The position numbers and the translations under genes were made by a program. Below are positions 10,404-19,187 of a stretch of 64,000 nucleotides of DNA, in pieces. The notes beneath the pieces were generated by a model. The model made no database searches, was not told the origin of the DNA, and was given only the letters and a program-made list of their open reading frames with translations. Source of the DNA: Vibrio maritimus (GTDB lineage: Bacteria; Pseudomonadota; Gammaproteobacteria; Enterobacterales; Vibrionaceae); assembly GCA_003263775.1 (NCBI GenBank), contig JYJJ01000057.1, positions 1 to 64,000 of the forward strand. The letters run 5' to 3'. Position 1 is the first letter of the stretch, and every line of letters begins with the position of its first letter.

Positions 10404-11104
10404 GCGATCTCCTTACTTAGCTCAATTGGCTGGTGGCTTGACATGGAAGAGAGCGTGCCGTCGACCAGTTCAATGGTGCGGTCACATCGACTGGACATGC
10501 GGCTGTCGTGCGTGGCGACGATGAAAGTTGTCCCTTGTTCATGGCTGAGCTGCTTCATCAGCTCAACGATTTGCCCTGCAGATTTGCTATCTAGACTGGC
10601 GGTTGGCTCATCGGCAATGACCAACTGTGGGTTGTGAATTAGTGCTCTAGCGATGGCAACACGTTGTTGCTGGCCGCCGGAAAGGTGGTCGGGGCGGTGA
10701 TGCTTGACTTCACCAAGTCCCACACGCTCTAGCCATTGCTCGGCAATGTGCATACGTTCTTGATAAGAGATCTTGTTGAGCATAAGCGGGTAAGCAACAT
10801 TTTCCAGAGCCGTCATTACCGGGATTAGATTGAAGCGCTGGAACACGAAGCCGATATTCTCACGACGAAAACGAGTTAATGCTTTGCCGTCTTTGCTCAT
10901 GGTGTTACCGGCGAAGCGAATCTCGCCGTCGTAATTGGTGTCGAGCAACCCTAAGATATTGAGCAGCGTACTTTTCCCTGAACCCGACGGCCCGCACAAA
11001 GCGACGATTTCACCAGTCTGAATGGTGCCAGAAATGTGCTTAAGCGCTTCTACATCGTTTGCGCCCATGATGTAGCGTTTGTGTAGTTGGTGGAACGTAA
11101 TCAT
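10400..11104 (-). CDS. LolD/MacB-type ABC transporter ATP-binding protein
   Basis: A 234-residue ATPase with Walker A GPSGSGKST, Q-loop FVFQRFNLIPVMTALENV, signature LSGGQQQRVAIARAL, Walker B LVIADEPTASLD and H-loop ATHDSRM. The LIPVMTALENV segment is typical of the LolD/MacB/FtsE group, which works with FtsX-type permeases. It is the first gene of the operon, and its stop overlaps the permease start. GGAG lies before the ATG. The upstream gap carries three 20-bp-spaced direct repeats. Confidence 0.93.
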   Translation of the reverse strand: MITFHQLHKRYIMGANDVEALKHISGTIQTGEIVALCGPSGSGKSTLLNILGLLDTNYDGEIRFAGNTMSKDGKALTRFRRENIGFVFQRFNLIPVMTALENVAYPLMLNKISYQERMHIAEQWLERVGLGEVKHHRPDHLSGGQQQRVAIARALIHNPQLVIADEPTASLDSKSAGQIVELMKQLSHEQGTTFIVATHDSRMSSRCDRTIELVDGTLSSMSSHQPIELSKEIA

Positions 11105-11180
11105 ATCGACTCCTTGCGATACTTTTCGGTTGGTGTGCGTTCAATTTACTGAGTCGGGCAGGGAGCTGCTGCGGGATGCG

Positions 11181-11230
11181 ACAAATGGTGATTTTTGGAG
11201 ATAAACGGTTAGTAGTGGGGATAAATGGTT
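11181..11230 (-). promoter_or_regulatory. three 10-bp direct repeats at 20-bp intervals, candidate LytTR binding array
   Basis: On the plus strand the copies are ACAAATGGTG (11181), ATAAACGGTT (11201) and ATAAATGGTT (11221). On the operon strand the two better copies give AACCRTTTAT and the third is a degenerate version. They sit 76-126 bases before the ATPase start. LytTR regulators bind two direct repeats about two helical turns apart, so this is a plausible site for the operon's own regulator. The repeats are seen; the binding is inferred. Confidence 0.6.
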
Positions 11231-11300
11231 TTCAAAGAAATGATCGAATTGTCAGTCGTTACGTTGAAAGAGAAGATATTCACAATGGGTATTGAGAAAT

Positions 11301-11528
11301 ATGAGTTCGACAATAAATAAGTTTAATCCCAACAAGTTACTGAACAGCAAGTGGACGGCAGTGACACCAAAACAGAAAGAAAAGCACTTTATTGTGGTTG
11401 AAGTAGAGCGCGATGAAGAAGGCGTGGTGATTGGTTGTCAGTTAGAAGCAATTATGTCAAAGCGAGCGATTGAGATGGACTGGCGTGAGTTGAAGGATAG
11501 GGGGAGTTGGTTGCAGGGGTGGAAGTGA
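11301..11528 (+). CDS. TIGR02450 family Trp-rich small protein
   Basis: A 75-residue protein. The pattern NPNKLLNSKWTAV, then KEKHFIVVEVE, then MDWRELKDRGSWLQGWK matches the small Trp-rich family TIGR02450. Function is unknown. A TTG at 11292 could add three residues, but the ATG at 11301 is the usual start. It has no close neighbour on its strand and is divergent from the ABC operon. Confidence 0.8.
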   Translation: MSSTINKFNPNKLLNSKWTAVTPKQKEKHFIVVEVERDEEGVVIGCQLEAIMSKRAIEMDWRELKDRGSWLQGWK

Positions 11529-11832
11529 GAGGTGGTTTTATGCTTGTCTGTCTTTGGCTTAGATTTCGCAAAACTCAAGTTCCTATCGTCATTCCTGCGC
11601 AGGCAGGAATCTAATCGTAGCGATCACTGAGCTATTTTTAATGCTCGGTTTTTCTTACCCATTTTTGCCCCAAAACGGGTTGTCCTCGATAGAACCACAT
11701 CCACTCTTGGCTCATAATCACATTAACAAAATTTATATGAGAGGCAAAAGGCACCACGTGTCCTCCCTTGTACCGAATACGTTATAGTGAACAAACCTCG
11801 CCTACCATTACGGAACCAAACGGAGAATCGGG
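11529..11832. other. intergenic region
   Basis: A 304-base gap between the Trp-rich protein and the AAC(3) gene. It holds one copy of the CGTCATTCC hairpin repeat at 11587-11612 and a short minus-strand open frame (11638-11715) with no good ribosome-binding site. A promoter for the AAC(3) gene must lie in the right half. Nothing else is recognised. Confidence 0.6.
11587..11612 (+). repeat. CGTCATTCC...GGAATCT interspersed hairpin repeat, copy 1
   Basis: CGTC is followed by the 20-base palindrome-like hairpin ATTCCTGC...GCAGGAAT and then CT. A second copy in the opposite orientation lies at 14968-14994. Short repeats of this kind are common between genes in gammaproteobacteria. Confidence 0.65.
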
Positions 11833-12632
11833 ATGCTAACCAAAGGAGATATCATAGGTCAGCTCGGACGCCTTAACATAGCAAACAAAGTTGTATGCCT
11901 TCACTCCTCATTTAGATCTTTTGGCGATGTTCAAGGCGGCCCACAAACACTTATAGATGCCTTTTTGGAGAGCGGCTGTACCTTGGTTTGCCCTACCTTC
12001 TTTTATTTGGCTCAGACCTACCCAGCACGTACCAACTACCTCAACAATGGTATCGAATACGAATCGGTACCTGAAATGTGCTCCGTGAACTACACGGGCG
12101 ATCCATCTCAAATAGAGCCGTCGATGGGAGTAATTCCGAAGATACTTTTGGATATTGAACACACCACTCGGACAAAGCATCCAACGAACTCGTTTGCCAT
12201 TACAGGTAAAGACAAAGCTTTGCTGCTCGCAAATCAGAGCCCATTTAATGTTTACTCCGCATATAAAGCCATTTACAGCGAAAATCTGCCAGCGGTAGTG
12301 ATACTTGCCGGAGTCGATTTTGAAGCCTGCACACCGATCCACTATGCTGAAGAACTTGCTGGGAAAAGTTTATTTCGGCGCTGGGCTGTACAAAACGGTC
12401 AAGTAGTCGAGGTAGAAGAAGGAAGCTGCTCAGATGGTTTTGAAAGTCTGAGACTTATGTTAGCAAGATTGAAAGTGAAATTAAGATTGGCGATAGCTTA
12501 GTTAGGGTTTACGATTTTCACCGTCTTGTAGATACCATTGCTGAAGTTATCGTCCGTGATCCTAGTGTTACCCACTGTGGGATTGAGAACTGTCATCGGT
12601 GCAACGATATGGTGCGCGGTGGGAGAAACTAG
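11833..12632 (+). CDS. AAC(3) family N-acetyltransferase (one frameshift)
   Basis: A member of the aminoglycoside 3-N-acetyltransferase family, which uses acetyl-CoA. It shows the family N-terminus CLHSSFRSFGDVQGG, the TLVCPTFFY strand, GVIPKILLD, RTKHPTNSFAI and the late HYAEELAG. One missing base near 12455 breaks the frame; restoring it gives RPYVSKIESEIKIGDSLVRV and the Cys-rich family tail HCGIENCHRCND, total 266 aa. Many chromosomal members do not give aminoglycoside resistance and have other acyl-acceptors, so resistance should not be assumed. CGGAGAA precedes the ATG. Confidence 0.85.
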
Positions 12633-12812
12633 GCGCAATCAAATCATCATCGTACAACCAATCAAGATAAGCTCTGCGAACAGGGGCTGATTTTATCCAT
12701 TACAACAACTCAGTCATGGAGTAAGAACACAGCGCACCAATGTCAGTGGAAGTAACTGGTCTAATCAATCCTGCATTTACTGGAGTTGTTATAGTGTTTT
12801 AAAGTCGAATGC

Positions 12813-12847
12813 AAAAAAGGCATCAGTGCCAAAACATTGATGCCTTT
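12813..12847 (-). terminator. terminator of the DHOD-like gene
   Basis: Arms AAAGGCATCA (12816-12825) and TGATGCCTTT (12838-12847) form a stem. On the minus strand it is followed by a T run (AAAAAA on the plus strand), 36 bases beyond the stop of the DHOD-like gene. Confidence 0.8.
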
Positions 12848-12882
12848 AATCTTATAATCGTTAGCTAACGCTTCTTGAGTGG

Positions 12883-13956
12883 TTACTTGTACTCGTGGAA
12901 TTTCTGCGCAAGGTATGGGTCCCACATGGCTGCAGTAGCACTCATTACCATGTCTGCGCCCATATCTAGACGGCGGTGTAAGTCTTCAGCGTTCATCATG
13001 CCACCAACAGAGCAGATAACGAAGTCGTCTTTCCACTTAGTACGCAGATCAATCAGGTTGCTGGTAACTTCTTCTGCCAGATCTCCGATAGCATAACCAC
13101 AAGTACCGCTTGAGAGACGTCCTTCGCCCGGTAGCGCAGCTTTACCATCTGGAGTGATAACTTGACGAGGAATAGTGTTAATTGCCGCAAAACCGTCAAC
13201 ATATGGGCGATTTGCTTCAATCACTTTCTCAAGTTGCTCTGCTGGCATCCAGCCAAGTTTAATAAGTAGAGGAGTATCGCCAATCGATTGGCGGATTTTT
13301 TTCGATACTAGTGCCGAGTTTTCAGGGTCTGAGAACAGAGCTCCTTCTTTACTACCACCTAGGTTTGGGCAAGAGTAGTTTACTTCAATAACCTTGGCAC
13401 CCGCTTCTTTCGCCATTGCTGAAACATAACCATAGTCTTCAACGAGGTCACGTTCATCTAGACCGGGTGTACCATTCACCGATACGATCATCAGCTGGTT
13501 TTTACCCATCTTACGATTGCCTTCCTCGATGTCTTTCATCCAAACAGAAGGCGCTAGTGAAGGAACACCAAAAGAGTTTGTGATGGTTATACGCTCGTCT
13601 CGTGAAGGACGTCCACAAGGGTGGATCTCAGCATTGATGTCGCAGTTACTAAACTGCTCGCTAGTATCTAGGAAGATGCAGTTTGGCGCTGGGTGACAAG
13701 TGCGTTCGACACTTCGTACTGTTTTATAGACTGGAATGTCAAAACCAAGCTTGGCGTAGATATCACACCAGTGGCTATTCAAAAGAGGACCAGCAGGTAC
13801 GCCGAGACGAGAGTTCACCTCAAAATCGAATACTTTTTGAGTTTGAGTGATAGCTGGGCGAGTCGGAAATTTGGCATCAAAGAAGGGCCCATTTTGATAG
13901 TTGTCCTCATAGGTCTTGAGGATGTCATAGAGTTCGAACTGAGTTGAAGTAGTCAT
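12883..13956 (-). CDS. dihydroorotate dehydrogenase-like FMN oxidoreductase
   Basis: A 357-residue cytoplasmic flavoprotein related to class 1 dihydroorotate dehydrogenase and the pyrimidine half of dihydropyrimidine dehydrogenase. The TIM-barrel landmarks are VPAGPLLNS, ITNSFGVPS, MIVSVNGTPG, EVNYSCPNLGG (active-site Cys region), PLLIKLGWM and the FMN-phosphate site VGGMMNAED with MGADMVMSATAAMWDP. It is not the membrane PyrD of Vibrio. It stands alone, so the substrate is not indicated by context. The ATG at 13956 is chosen over 14016 because AGGAAAGG precedes it. Confidence 0.78.
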   Translation of the reverse strand: MTTSTQFELYDILKTYEDNYQNGPFFDAKFPTRPAITQTQKVFDFEVNSRLGVPAGPLLNSHWCDIYAKLGFDIPVYKTVRSVERTCHPAPNCIFLDTSEQFSNCDINAEIHPCGRPSRDERITITNSFGVPSLAPSVWMKDIEEGNRKMGKNQLMIVSVNGTPGLDERDLVEDYGYVSAMAKEAGAKVIEVNYSCPNLGGSKEGALFSDPENSALVSKKIRQSIGDTPLLIKLGWMPAEQLEKVIEANRPYVDGFAAINTIPRQVITPDGKAALPGEGRLSSGTCGYAIGDLAEEVTSNLIDLRTKWKDDFVICSVGGMMNAEDLHRRLDMGADMVMSATAAMWDPYLAQKFHEYK

Positions 13957-14016
13957 CAGAAGCCTTTCCTGTGTGTGCCAAATAAAACTGGCACGGATTC
14001 TAGCCTTAGAAATCAC

Positions 14017-14397
14017 TATTGAACATGGGCTGTGTGTTACTGATCACAGTATCGCTGCTTGAGATCAATTAGTTGGCAGATAAATGACACTAAATAGTTG
14101 TTAAATCGACCGGAGACTGAAAAGTTTGTAACTGTTTGATAAAAACGTTTGCCCCAAACCTTCTCAGAACCTGAAAACGGAACACCTAAGCAGTGCACCA
14201 ATAGACCAAGTTAATCTAATCCGTATTTTGCTCTCTCCTACAGAATTTTTGCGTAACTCGACCCCACAACCATAGCCGATTCACATAACAGGTTGATACC
14301 ATTTGAGTTTCATGGTAAATGGCAGCAACATAGACGGAATGCAAAGACGGGAAAAGTCTGTCTGTAAAGTGTTAGGTGAGCGAAAGGATAAAAAAGA
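14017..14397. other. intergenic region
   Basis: A 381-base divergent gap between the DHOD-like gene and the broken GFA gene. It should hold both promoters. No repeat, RNA structure or conserved operator was recognised. A possible ribosome-binding site (AAAGGATAA) precedes the GFA start. Confidence 0.5.
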
Positions 14398-14730
14398 ATG
14401 CAACTAACATGTCATTGCGGAGAAGTGCGATTAGATTTGGCATTTATCCCTCATGAGGTAGGTGAGTGCAACTGTTCTATTTGTAGACGTTACGCTGCGT
14501 CTTGGGGCTACTTTTCGCCAGATGACGTAGCGACGAAAGGATGCACCGAATTCTACTGCTGGGGCGACAAAGAGGTTTAGTTTCATCGTTGTAGCAATTG
14601 CGGTTGCGTGACACATTACATTACCACGGAGATATGTCCTGAACGGATTTTAGCCGTAAATATGAAGCTTGCTTCCATTGAAGTGCTGTCTGAAATACCA
14701 AAAAGAAAGATCAATGGAGCGTTGTACTAG
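14398..14730 (+). pseudogene. GFA/CENP-V domain protein interrupted by an in-frame TAG
   Basis: The frame starts LTCHCGEVRLDL with zinc ligands CHC and continues to CNCSICRRYAASWGYF, the glutathione-dependent formaldehyde-activating (GFA) fold. A TAG at 14578-14580 stops it after 60 residues. The same frame then continues FHRCSNCGCVTHYITTE, the remaining zinc-ligand motif, to a stop at 14730. Unlike the other broken genes here this is a nonsense change, not a frameshift, and could be one C-to-T or G-to-T substitution. It is either a real inactivated gene or a base error; the intact product would be 110 aa. Confidence 0.72.
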
Positions 14731-15143
14731 CTCGCCTACCAAACTGTTCAAGCAGACAGCTACAATTGGCGATTTTGGTTTGGTTGAGTTTAGTGATTAC
14801 GGCGGCTTTGTTTGAGTGTAGTGGTAGTTTGCTGCTACTTAAAAAGGCGTTTCTGTTCCATACTTGGACTAATTCGTTACATTCTAGTTTAGTAATATAA
14901 CCGACTCGGTTCTGTCCAAAAACTGGGCCAGCAAGAACTACTTAAACATCTGGTGTGCGCGTCGAATAGATTCCGCATCAAGTGCGGAATGACGAAGTCT
15001 TTGGCGGTAGTTGCAAAGGTATAGCTTTGAATGACAGCGCCACACTTACCATTAATTACCCTTTCCCCCTGCCGTTTTGTTCCCTTTCCCGCTAGAATAC
15101 CCCCATCACAACCCACTCACTTTCCGAATCAATAAGGAATGCC
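14731..15143. other. intergenic region
   Basis: A 413-base gap between the broken GFA gene and the PRPP-synthetase-like gene. It holds the second CGTCATTCC repeat copy (14968-14994, inverted). AATAAGGAATGCC before 15144 gives the ribosome-binding site of the next gene. No coding signal was recognised in the left part. Confidence 0.5.
14968..14994 (-). repeat. CGTCATTCC...GGAATCT interspersed hairpin repeat, copy 2
   Basis: Read on the minus strand, this begins CGTCATTCCGCA and ends TGCGGAATCT, with arms TTCCGCA and TGCGGAA. The outer sequence is the same as copy 1 at 11587 with a different stem interior. Confidence 0.65.
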
Positions 15144-16357
15144 ATGAGCAGCCAAAATCCACTACCTAGCGATGTAGTGATTGTCAGTAACTCTTCCGAT
15201 AACCCGTTTGCCATTGATGTCGCGTATGCATGGGGCAGCATGAGGACATCTCTGATGTCATCAGCATGAAGCACTTCATGAATACCGAATTTTGCCCGCG
15301 CTTTATCTCTGATGAAGATGACATGGACAACATTGGTAATAGCCTAGAGGGTAAGACGGTCGTTATCGTCAGCACCGGGAATCTTGTGACCAGTCGCCAA
15401 GAGCTAGCGATGCACAACTTTATTATTGCGCGTGCTGCTAAAGAGAACGGGGCGAGTCGCGTGGTGCTTGTCGAACCTGACCTTTTCTTTTCTGCGCAAG
15501 ATCGTGGCGCGCGTCCTGAGCTTGGTGATACGGGCGGTGAGCGCTCTGCGTCGGACATCAAGAAATTTGACGGTCAGCCGTTTACCGCACAGCTATACGC
15601 GCAATTGCTGAAACTTTCTGGTGTTGATGACGTGGTGACGGTCCACAATCATTCAGATTCAGTACAGAAGATGTTTGGCGATGTGTTTGGTGGCCGCTTC
15701 TATAACCTCATTCCTTACCAGATTTACGCCCACTATCTGCTTAACTCTAATATCTTGAATTACGGCCCAGATGGCGAAGGTTTGGTACTTTGTGCGCCAG
15801 ACAAGGGGGCACGTGATTTCGTTAAAGAGATGTACAACCGAATTGGTCTGAGCAAAGCCAAATTCATCATGTTGGATAAAGAGCGCACCGCTGAACGTAA
15901 GGTAGAAATCACCCTGCACAAAGAGAGTGAAGACACTTTCGAAGGCCTAGAAAATTCCAGCATCGTACTGTTTGACGACATGGTTCGCACTGGGTCAACT
16001 GTGGTGAAATCGTGCCAATTCCTGCAGCAGCTTAAACCTGAGAACATGGTGTTTACCGTCTCTCACTTCTACGCCAGTACCGAAGGGCGTGAGCGTATGT
16101 CTCATCCTGCACTAGGTGAAATTCTGACGCTGAATACTATGCCGACCATTCTTAACCGCGATGAGCAAGGCCGTCTGCGTAAGAAGATGGTAGTGCTGAA
16201 AATTGAGAAGTACTTGGCCCAGGAGTTAAGCAAGATCTTAGACATCCCGCAGCGCTCTGAAGAAGAAAATCCATATAAGATCGACATGTCTTCTAAAAAC
16301 CCGCGCTTCCAGCGCAAGATTTGGTTCTCTGATCAGCTGTCTGAGCTGAAACGCTAA
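15144..16357 (+). CDS. ribose-phosphate pyrophosphokinase-like protein (one frameshift)
   Basis: A long (404 aa when repaired) member of the PRPP synthetase / type I phosphoribosyltransferase superfamily. The first segment starts MSSQNPLPSDVVIVSNSSDN. One missing base near 15230 separates it from HEDISDVISMKHF. Diagnostic regions are SAQDRGARPELGDTGGERS (ribose-5-phosphate side), VLCAPDKGARDFV and the PRPP loop IVLFDDMVRTGST. Canonical Prs is about 315 aa, so the extra C-terminal part (FYASTEGRERMSHPALGEIL onward) marks a distinct branch; true PRPP synthesis is likely but unproven. A terminator follows. Confidence 0.82.
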
Positions 16358-16404
16358 CCAGTGCATTCTATCGATTTAGTACAGCGATAGATTAGCTATT
16401 TAGT

Positions 16405-16435
16405 AACGGCACACTCCGACAGGGAGTGTGCCGTT
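16405..16435. terminator. bidirectional terminator
   Basis: Perfect 13-bp arms (AACGGCACACTCC and complement) with a 5-base loop lie between the convergent PRPP-like gene and the DUF808 gene. TTTATTTATTT follows on the plus strand. Confidence 0.85.
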
Positions 16436-17363
16436 TATTTATTTCTGAGCGCTACGAAAACTTGATGCAGCGCAAAACATACCGCGCCGAGAACAGCACC
16501 ACTTGCTAGATGAATCATGCTTGCGCCAATGCTTTCCCAAAATAGATCTAGGCTGGGGATGTGATTAAAGGTGTCTGCTTGAGCGGCGCTTAAGTGTTCC
16601 AGCCAGGGTAGGGCGTGGGCGATAATACCACCGCCAACTAGGAACATAGCGATAGTACCGACAATACCCAGTGCTTTCATTAACCACGGAGCAAACTGCA
16701 GCAGCCCCATGCCAAGCTTTTGTTTTATTGAACTCTTGTTGGGGTTGTTATTGATAAGCCATAGCCCAGCATCATCAAGTTTGACGATGATCGCAACCAA
16801 ACCATAAACACCAGCGGTGACTAATACCGCTACGACACTTAAGCCTATCGCTTGCATGGTAAGAGACTGAGCCATCATAGTACCCAGTGCAATCACGACA
16901 ATCTCAGCAGATAAAATAAAGTCGGTGCGAACGGCGCCTTTCACCTTTTGTTTTTCGTAGTCAGCGAGCTCTTCTTCACTCATGGTGAGAGCTGGATGAT
17001 TACTGGTTGCTGTTGAAGTTTCGCCGCGATGGCTCCACCAATGGTGAACCTTTTCGAAGCCTTCATAGCAGAGAAAGGCACCGCCAAGCGTGAGAAGCGG
17101 TGTTATAAGCCAAGGGGCAACTAAGCTAATCAAAAGTGCTGCTGGCACCAAGATGACTTTATTAAGTAGTGAACCTTTCGCTACGCCCAGACCACTGGAA
17201 GTTCACGCTCTGTAGAGACGCCGCTGACTTGCTCTGCGTTGACCGCTAGGTCGTCACCGAGCACGCCAGCGGTCTTCTTTACCGCGACTTTGGACATGAC
17301 TGCGACGTCGTCCATCAGTACGGCAATATCATCAATAAGAGTCAGTAAACTTGCGCCAGCCAT
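16435..17363 (-). CDS. DUF808 family inner-membrane protein, YedI-like (one frameshift)
   Basis: Starts [21 protein letters not shown], the standard DUF808 N-terminus, then breaks near 17183. One restored base gives [21 protein letters not shown] and joins the remaining 238 residues (309 aa in total, usual for YedI). The second part has about six membrane helices and the family motif [13 protein letters not shown]. Function is not established. AAAGGAACC precedes the ATG. Confidence 0.85.
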
Positions 17364-17428
17364 GGAGAGGTTCCTTTAAGTAGAAATTACCTGTTTTACC
17401 ATGGCTTTATTGTAGTTGATGTTAAGCG

Positions 17429-18082
17429 CTAGGCGCAGACTTCTTCGCCTGCTTCATCTTCCATCACGATATCCGTCTCTGAGCTTGCTTCTGCAAGCCA
17501 TCGTAAAATCGCCGCGCTCGAAAGGACTTTCTCTTGATAGCGTTTTGCAGGCTCAGATAGCTCAACGCCATAGGTTCTAAATCTGAGTGCAACGGGGGCA
17601 TACATAGAGTCAGCAATAGACCAGTCGCCAAATAGCCATTTTTCTGGGTATTGACTCATTTGCTCAGACCACATTTCATCGATTCGTTTGATATCCGCAC
17701 GAGCAGCCTCGCTCAACTCAACTTTGCGACAAGCGCGGCAATTCATTGGTAGCTCATTGCGAAGCGCCATAAAACCTGAGTGCATTTCACTCACTACGGC
17801 ACGTGCTTTGGCACGCTCTGTGATAGACGCTGGCCAGCAACGACCGTCAAGATATCGCTCGTTGACATACTCCATGATGGCTAGCGAATCCCATGTAGTG
17901 ATGTCGGAGTCGACAAGGGCAGGTACTTTGGCCGTTGGCGTTACTTCGGCAAGTGTTTGATAAAACTCGGGAGTGAATAGAGTCAGCTTTTCCACTTCCA
18001 CGTTTACATTGTTTTGAGCAAAGATAAGCCAGGCTCGTAGTGACCAACTCGAGTAGTTTTGGTTTGCAATATACAGTTTCAT
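17429..18082 (-). CDS. glutathione S-transferase family protein
   Basis: A 217-residue cytosolic GST. The thioredoxin-like N-terminal domain has NYSSWSLRAWLIF (catalytic Ser type) and KVPALVDSDITTWDSLAIMEYV (cis-Pro and the glutathione gamma-glutamyl site). The all-helical C-terminal domain includes WLFGDWSIADSMYAPVALR. Members conjugate glutathione to electrophiles or act as peroxidases. It is divergent from the LysR regulator at 18189 (106 bases), a likely regulator-target pair. GGAGGCGAC precedes the ATG. Confidence 0.92.
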   Translation of the reverse strand: MKLYIANQNYSSWSLRAWLIFAQNNVNVEVEKLTLFTPEFYQTLAEVTPTAKVPALVDSDITTWDSLAIMEYVNERYLDGRCWPASITERAKARAVVSEMHSGFMALRNELPMNCRACRKVELSEAARADIKRIDEMWSEQMSQYPEKWLFGDWSIADSMYAPVALRFRTYGVELSEPAKRYQEKVLSSAAILRWLAEASSETDIVMEDEAGEEVCA

Positions 18083-18188
18083 GTCGCCTCCTTTCTGGTT
18101 TGATTTTCATCATAATCAATGGTTTGATGGGTGACTAACGCATAGTTTTAATGAGTGCCATCAATGGAATCGATGGGTGGAGAGAGAT

Positions 18189-19001
18189 ATGGACATTGAA
18201 GCGCTACGCAGTTATTTGGCGTTTTCGGAAACGGGCAGTTTTACTCGGGCAGCGAAACAGATCAATCGAACGCAGTCGGCTTTTAGCGCCCAGATGAAGA
18301 AGCTAGAAAGCGAAGCGGGGACGCCACTGTTTGAGCGCCAGGGACGAAATATGATGCTCACAGAAGCAGGGCTTGCTCTAAAAGCACATGCGGAGCAAAT
18401 CTTGGCGCTGCATGATAAAGCGTTGCATCAAGTGCAGAAGTATCAAAACAAAACCTCACTGAGGCTCGGCTGCCCCGAAGATTACAATGAAACCATTCTT
18501 CCAAAAGTGATCAGTGCCATCACTAAAACGGAGCCGACGTGCTCTGTTCAAGTCTATTCTCAGCCCAGTGTGGTGCTAAGAGAGTGGCTCGATGAAGGGA
18601 AAATCGATGCAGCGATAGTGACAAGAGCACCAGACAGTGAAGAGGGCTACTGGCTTGAGTCCGATCGCGGAGTGTGGATTGCTGCTGAGAATTTTGATGT
18701 CTCTCAAAGGCCGCTGCCTTTGGTGCTGTTTCAAACCGACTGTAAATACCATGCTGCTGCCGTTGATAGTTTGGCGAAACGCAGTGTGGACCATCAACTC
18801 ATCGCTTGCTGCAATACGGCATCCGCCCAACGGTCGTTGGTTTCTGCAGGACTTGGCATTGGGGCGATGGGGCAACTGAGTGTCAACAAGGATGTCGTTG
18901 TCCTAGACAACATGCCACCACTGCCAAATGTCGATATAGTGCTCCTCACAGGAGCCACTGCACATCCTCTGATAACGCAGCTATTCATTGCTGAAATTTA
19001 G
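18189..19001 (+). CDS. LysR family transcriptional regulator
   Basis: A 270-residue LysR regulator starting MDIEALRSYLAFSETGSFTRAA, with helix-turn-helix QINRTQSAFSAQMKKLE and an effector domain from about residue 88 (LRLGCPEDYNETILP). The upstream GTG at 18177 is rejected because GGAGAGAG precedes the ATG at 18189. It is divergent from the GST gene. It is somewhat shorter than the usual 290-300 residues, with a compact C-terminus. Confidence 0.9.
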   Translation: MDIEALRSYLAFSETGSFTRAAKQINRTQSAFSAQMKKLESEAGTPLFERQGRNMMLTEAGLALKAHAEQILALHDKALHQVQKYQNKTSLRLGCPEDYNETILPKVISAITKTEPTCSVQVYSQPSVVLREWLDEGKIDAAIVTRAPDSEEGYWLESDRGVWIAAENFDVSQRPLPLVLFQTDCKYHAAAVDSLAKRSVDHQLIACCNTASAQRSLVSAGLGIGAMGQLSVNKDVVVLDNMPPLPNVDIVLLTGATAHPLITQLFIAEI

Positions 19002-19147
19002 CTCTGTTTAGGGAAGATAAGCGAGTATGTAATACGATTAATTCGTATTACATCTCTGGAATGAATATCAATACATTCTGTGGTTAAGCGTGAATGTGAT
19101 AATTTATTTGTTTTTATAAACGCCTGTTCTAAAAATATTCTACCAAA

Positions 19148-19163
19148 TGACAAGTTTTTGTCA
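19148..19163. promoter_or_regulatory. 16-bp perfect inverted repeat upstream of the dms promoter
   Basis: TGACAA and TTGTCA arms are separated by GTTT, 25 bases upstream of the FNR-like box. It is perfectly symmetric but is not an FNR half-site pair. It may be an operator for a second regulator of the dms operon. Confidence 0.4.
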
Positions 19164-19187
19164 GAAATTACCTATTAAGTAGTAGAG

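Noticed and set aside
11833..12632. Calling the AAC(3) homologue an aminoglycoside resistance gene.
   Set aside because: Family membership alone is not enough; chromosomal members often lack this activity and there is no mobile context.
12568..12699. Minus-strand open frame reading WIKSAPVRRAYLDWLYDD and further, partly antisense to the AAC(3) gene end.
   Set aside because: It has no start codon, is preceded by a stop, and overlaps a well-supported coding end. Not enough evidence for a gene remnant.
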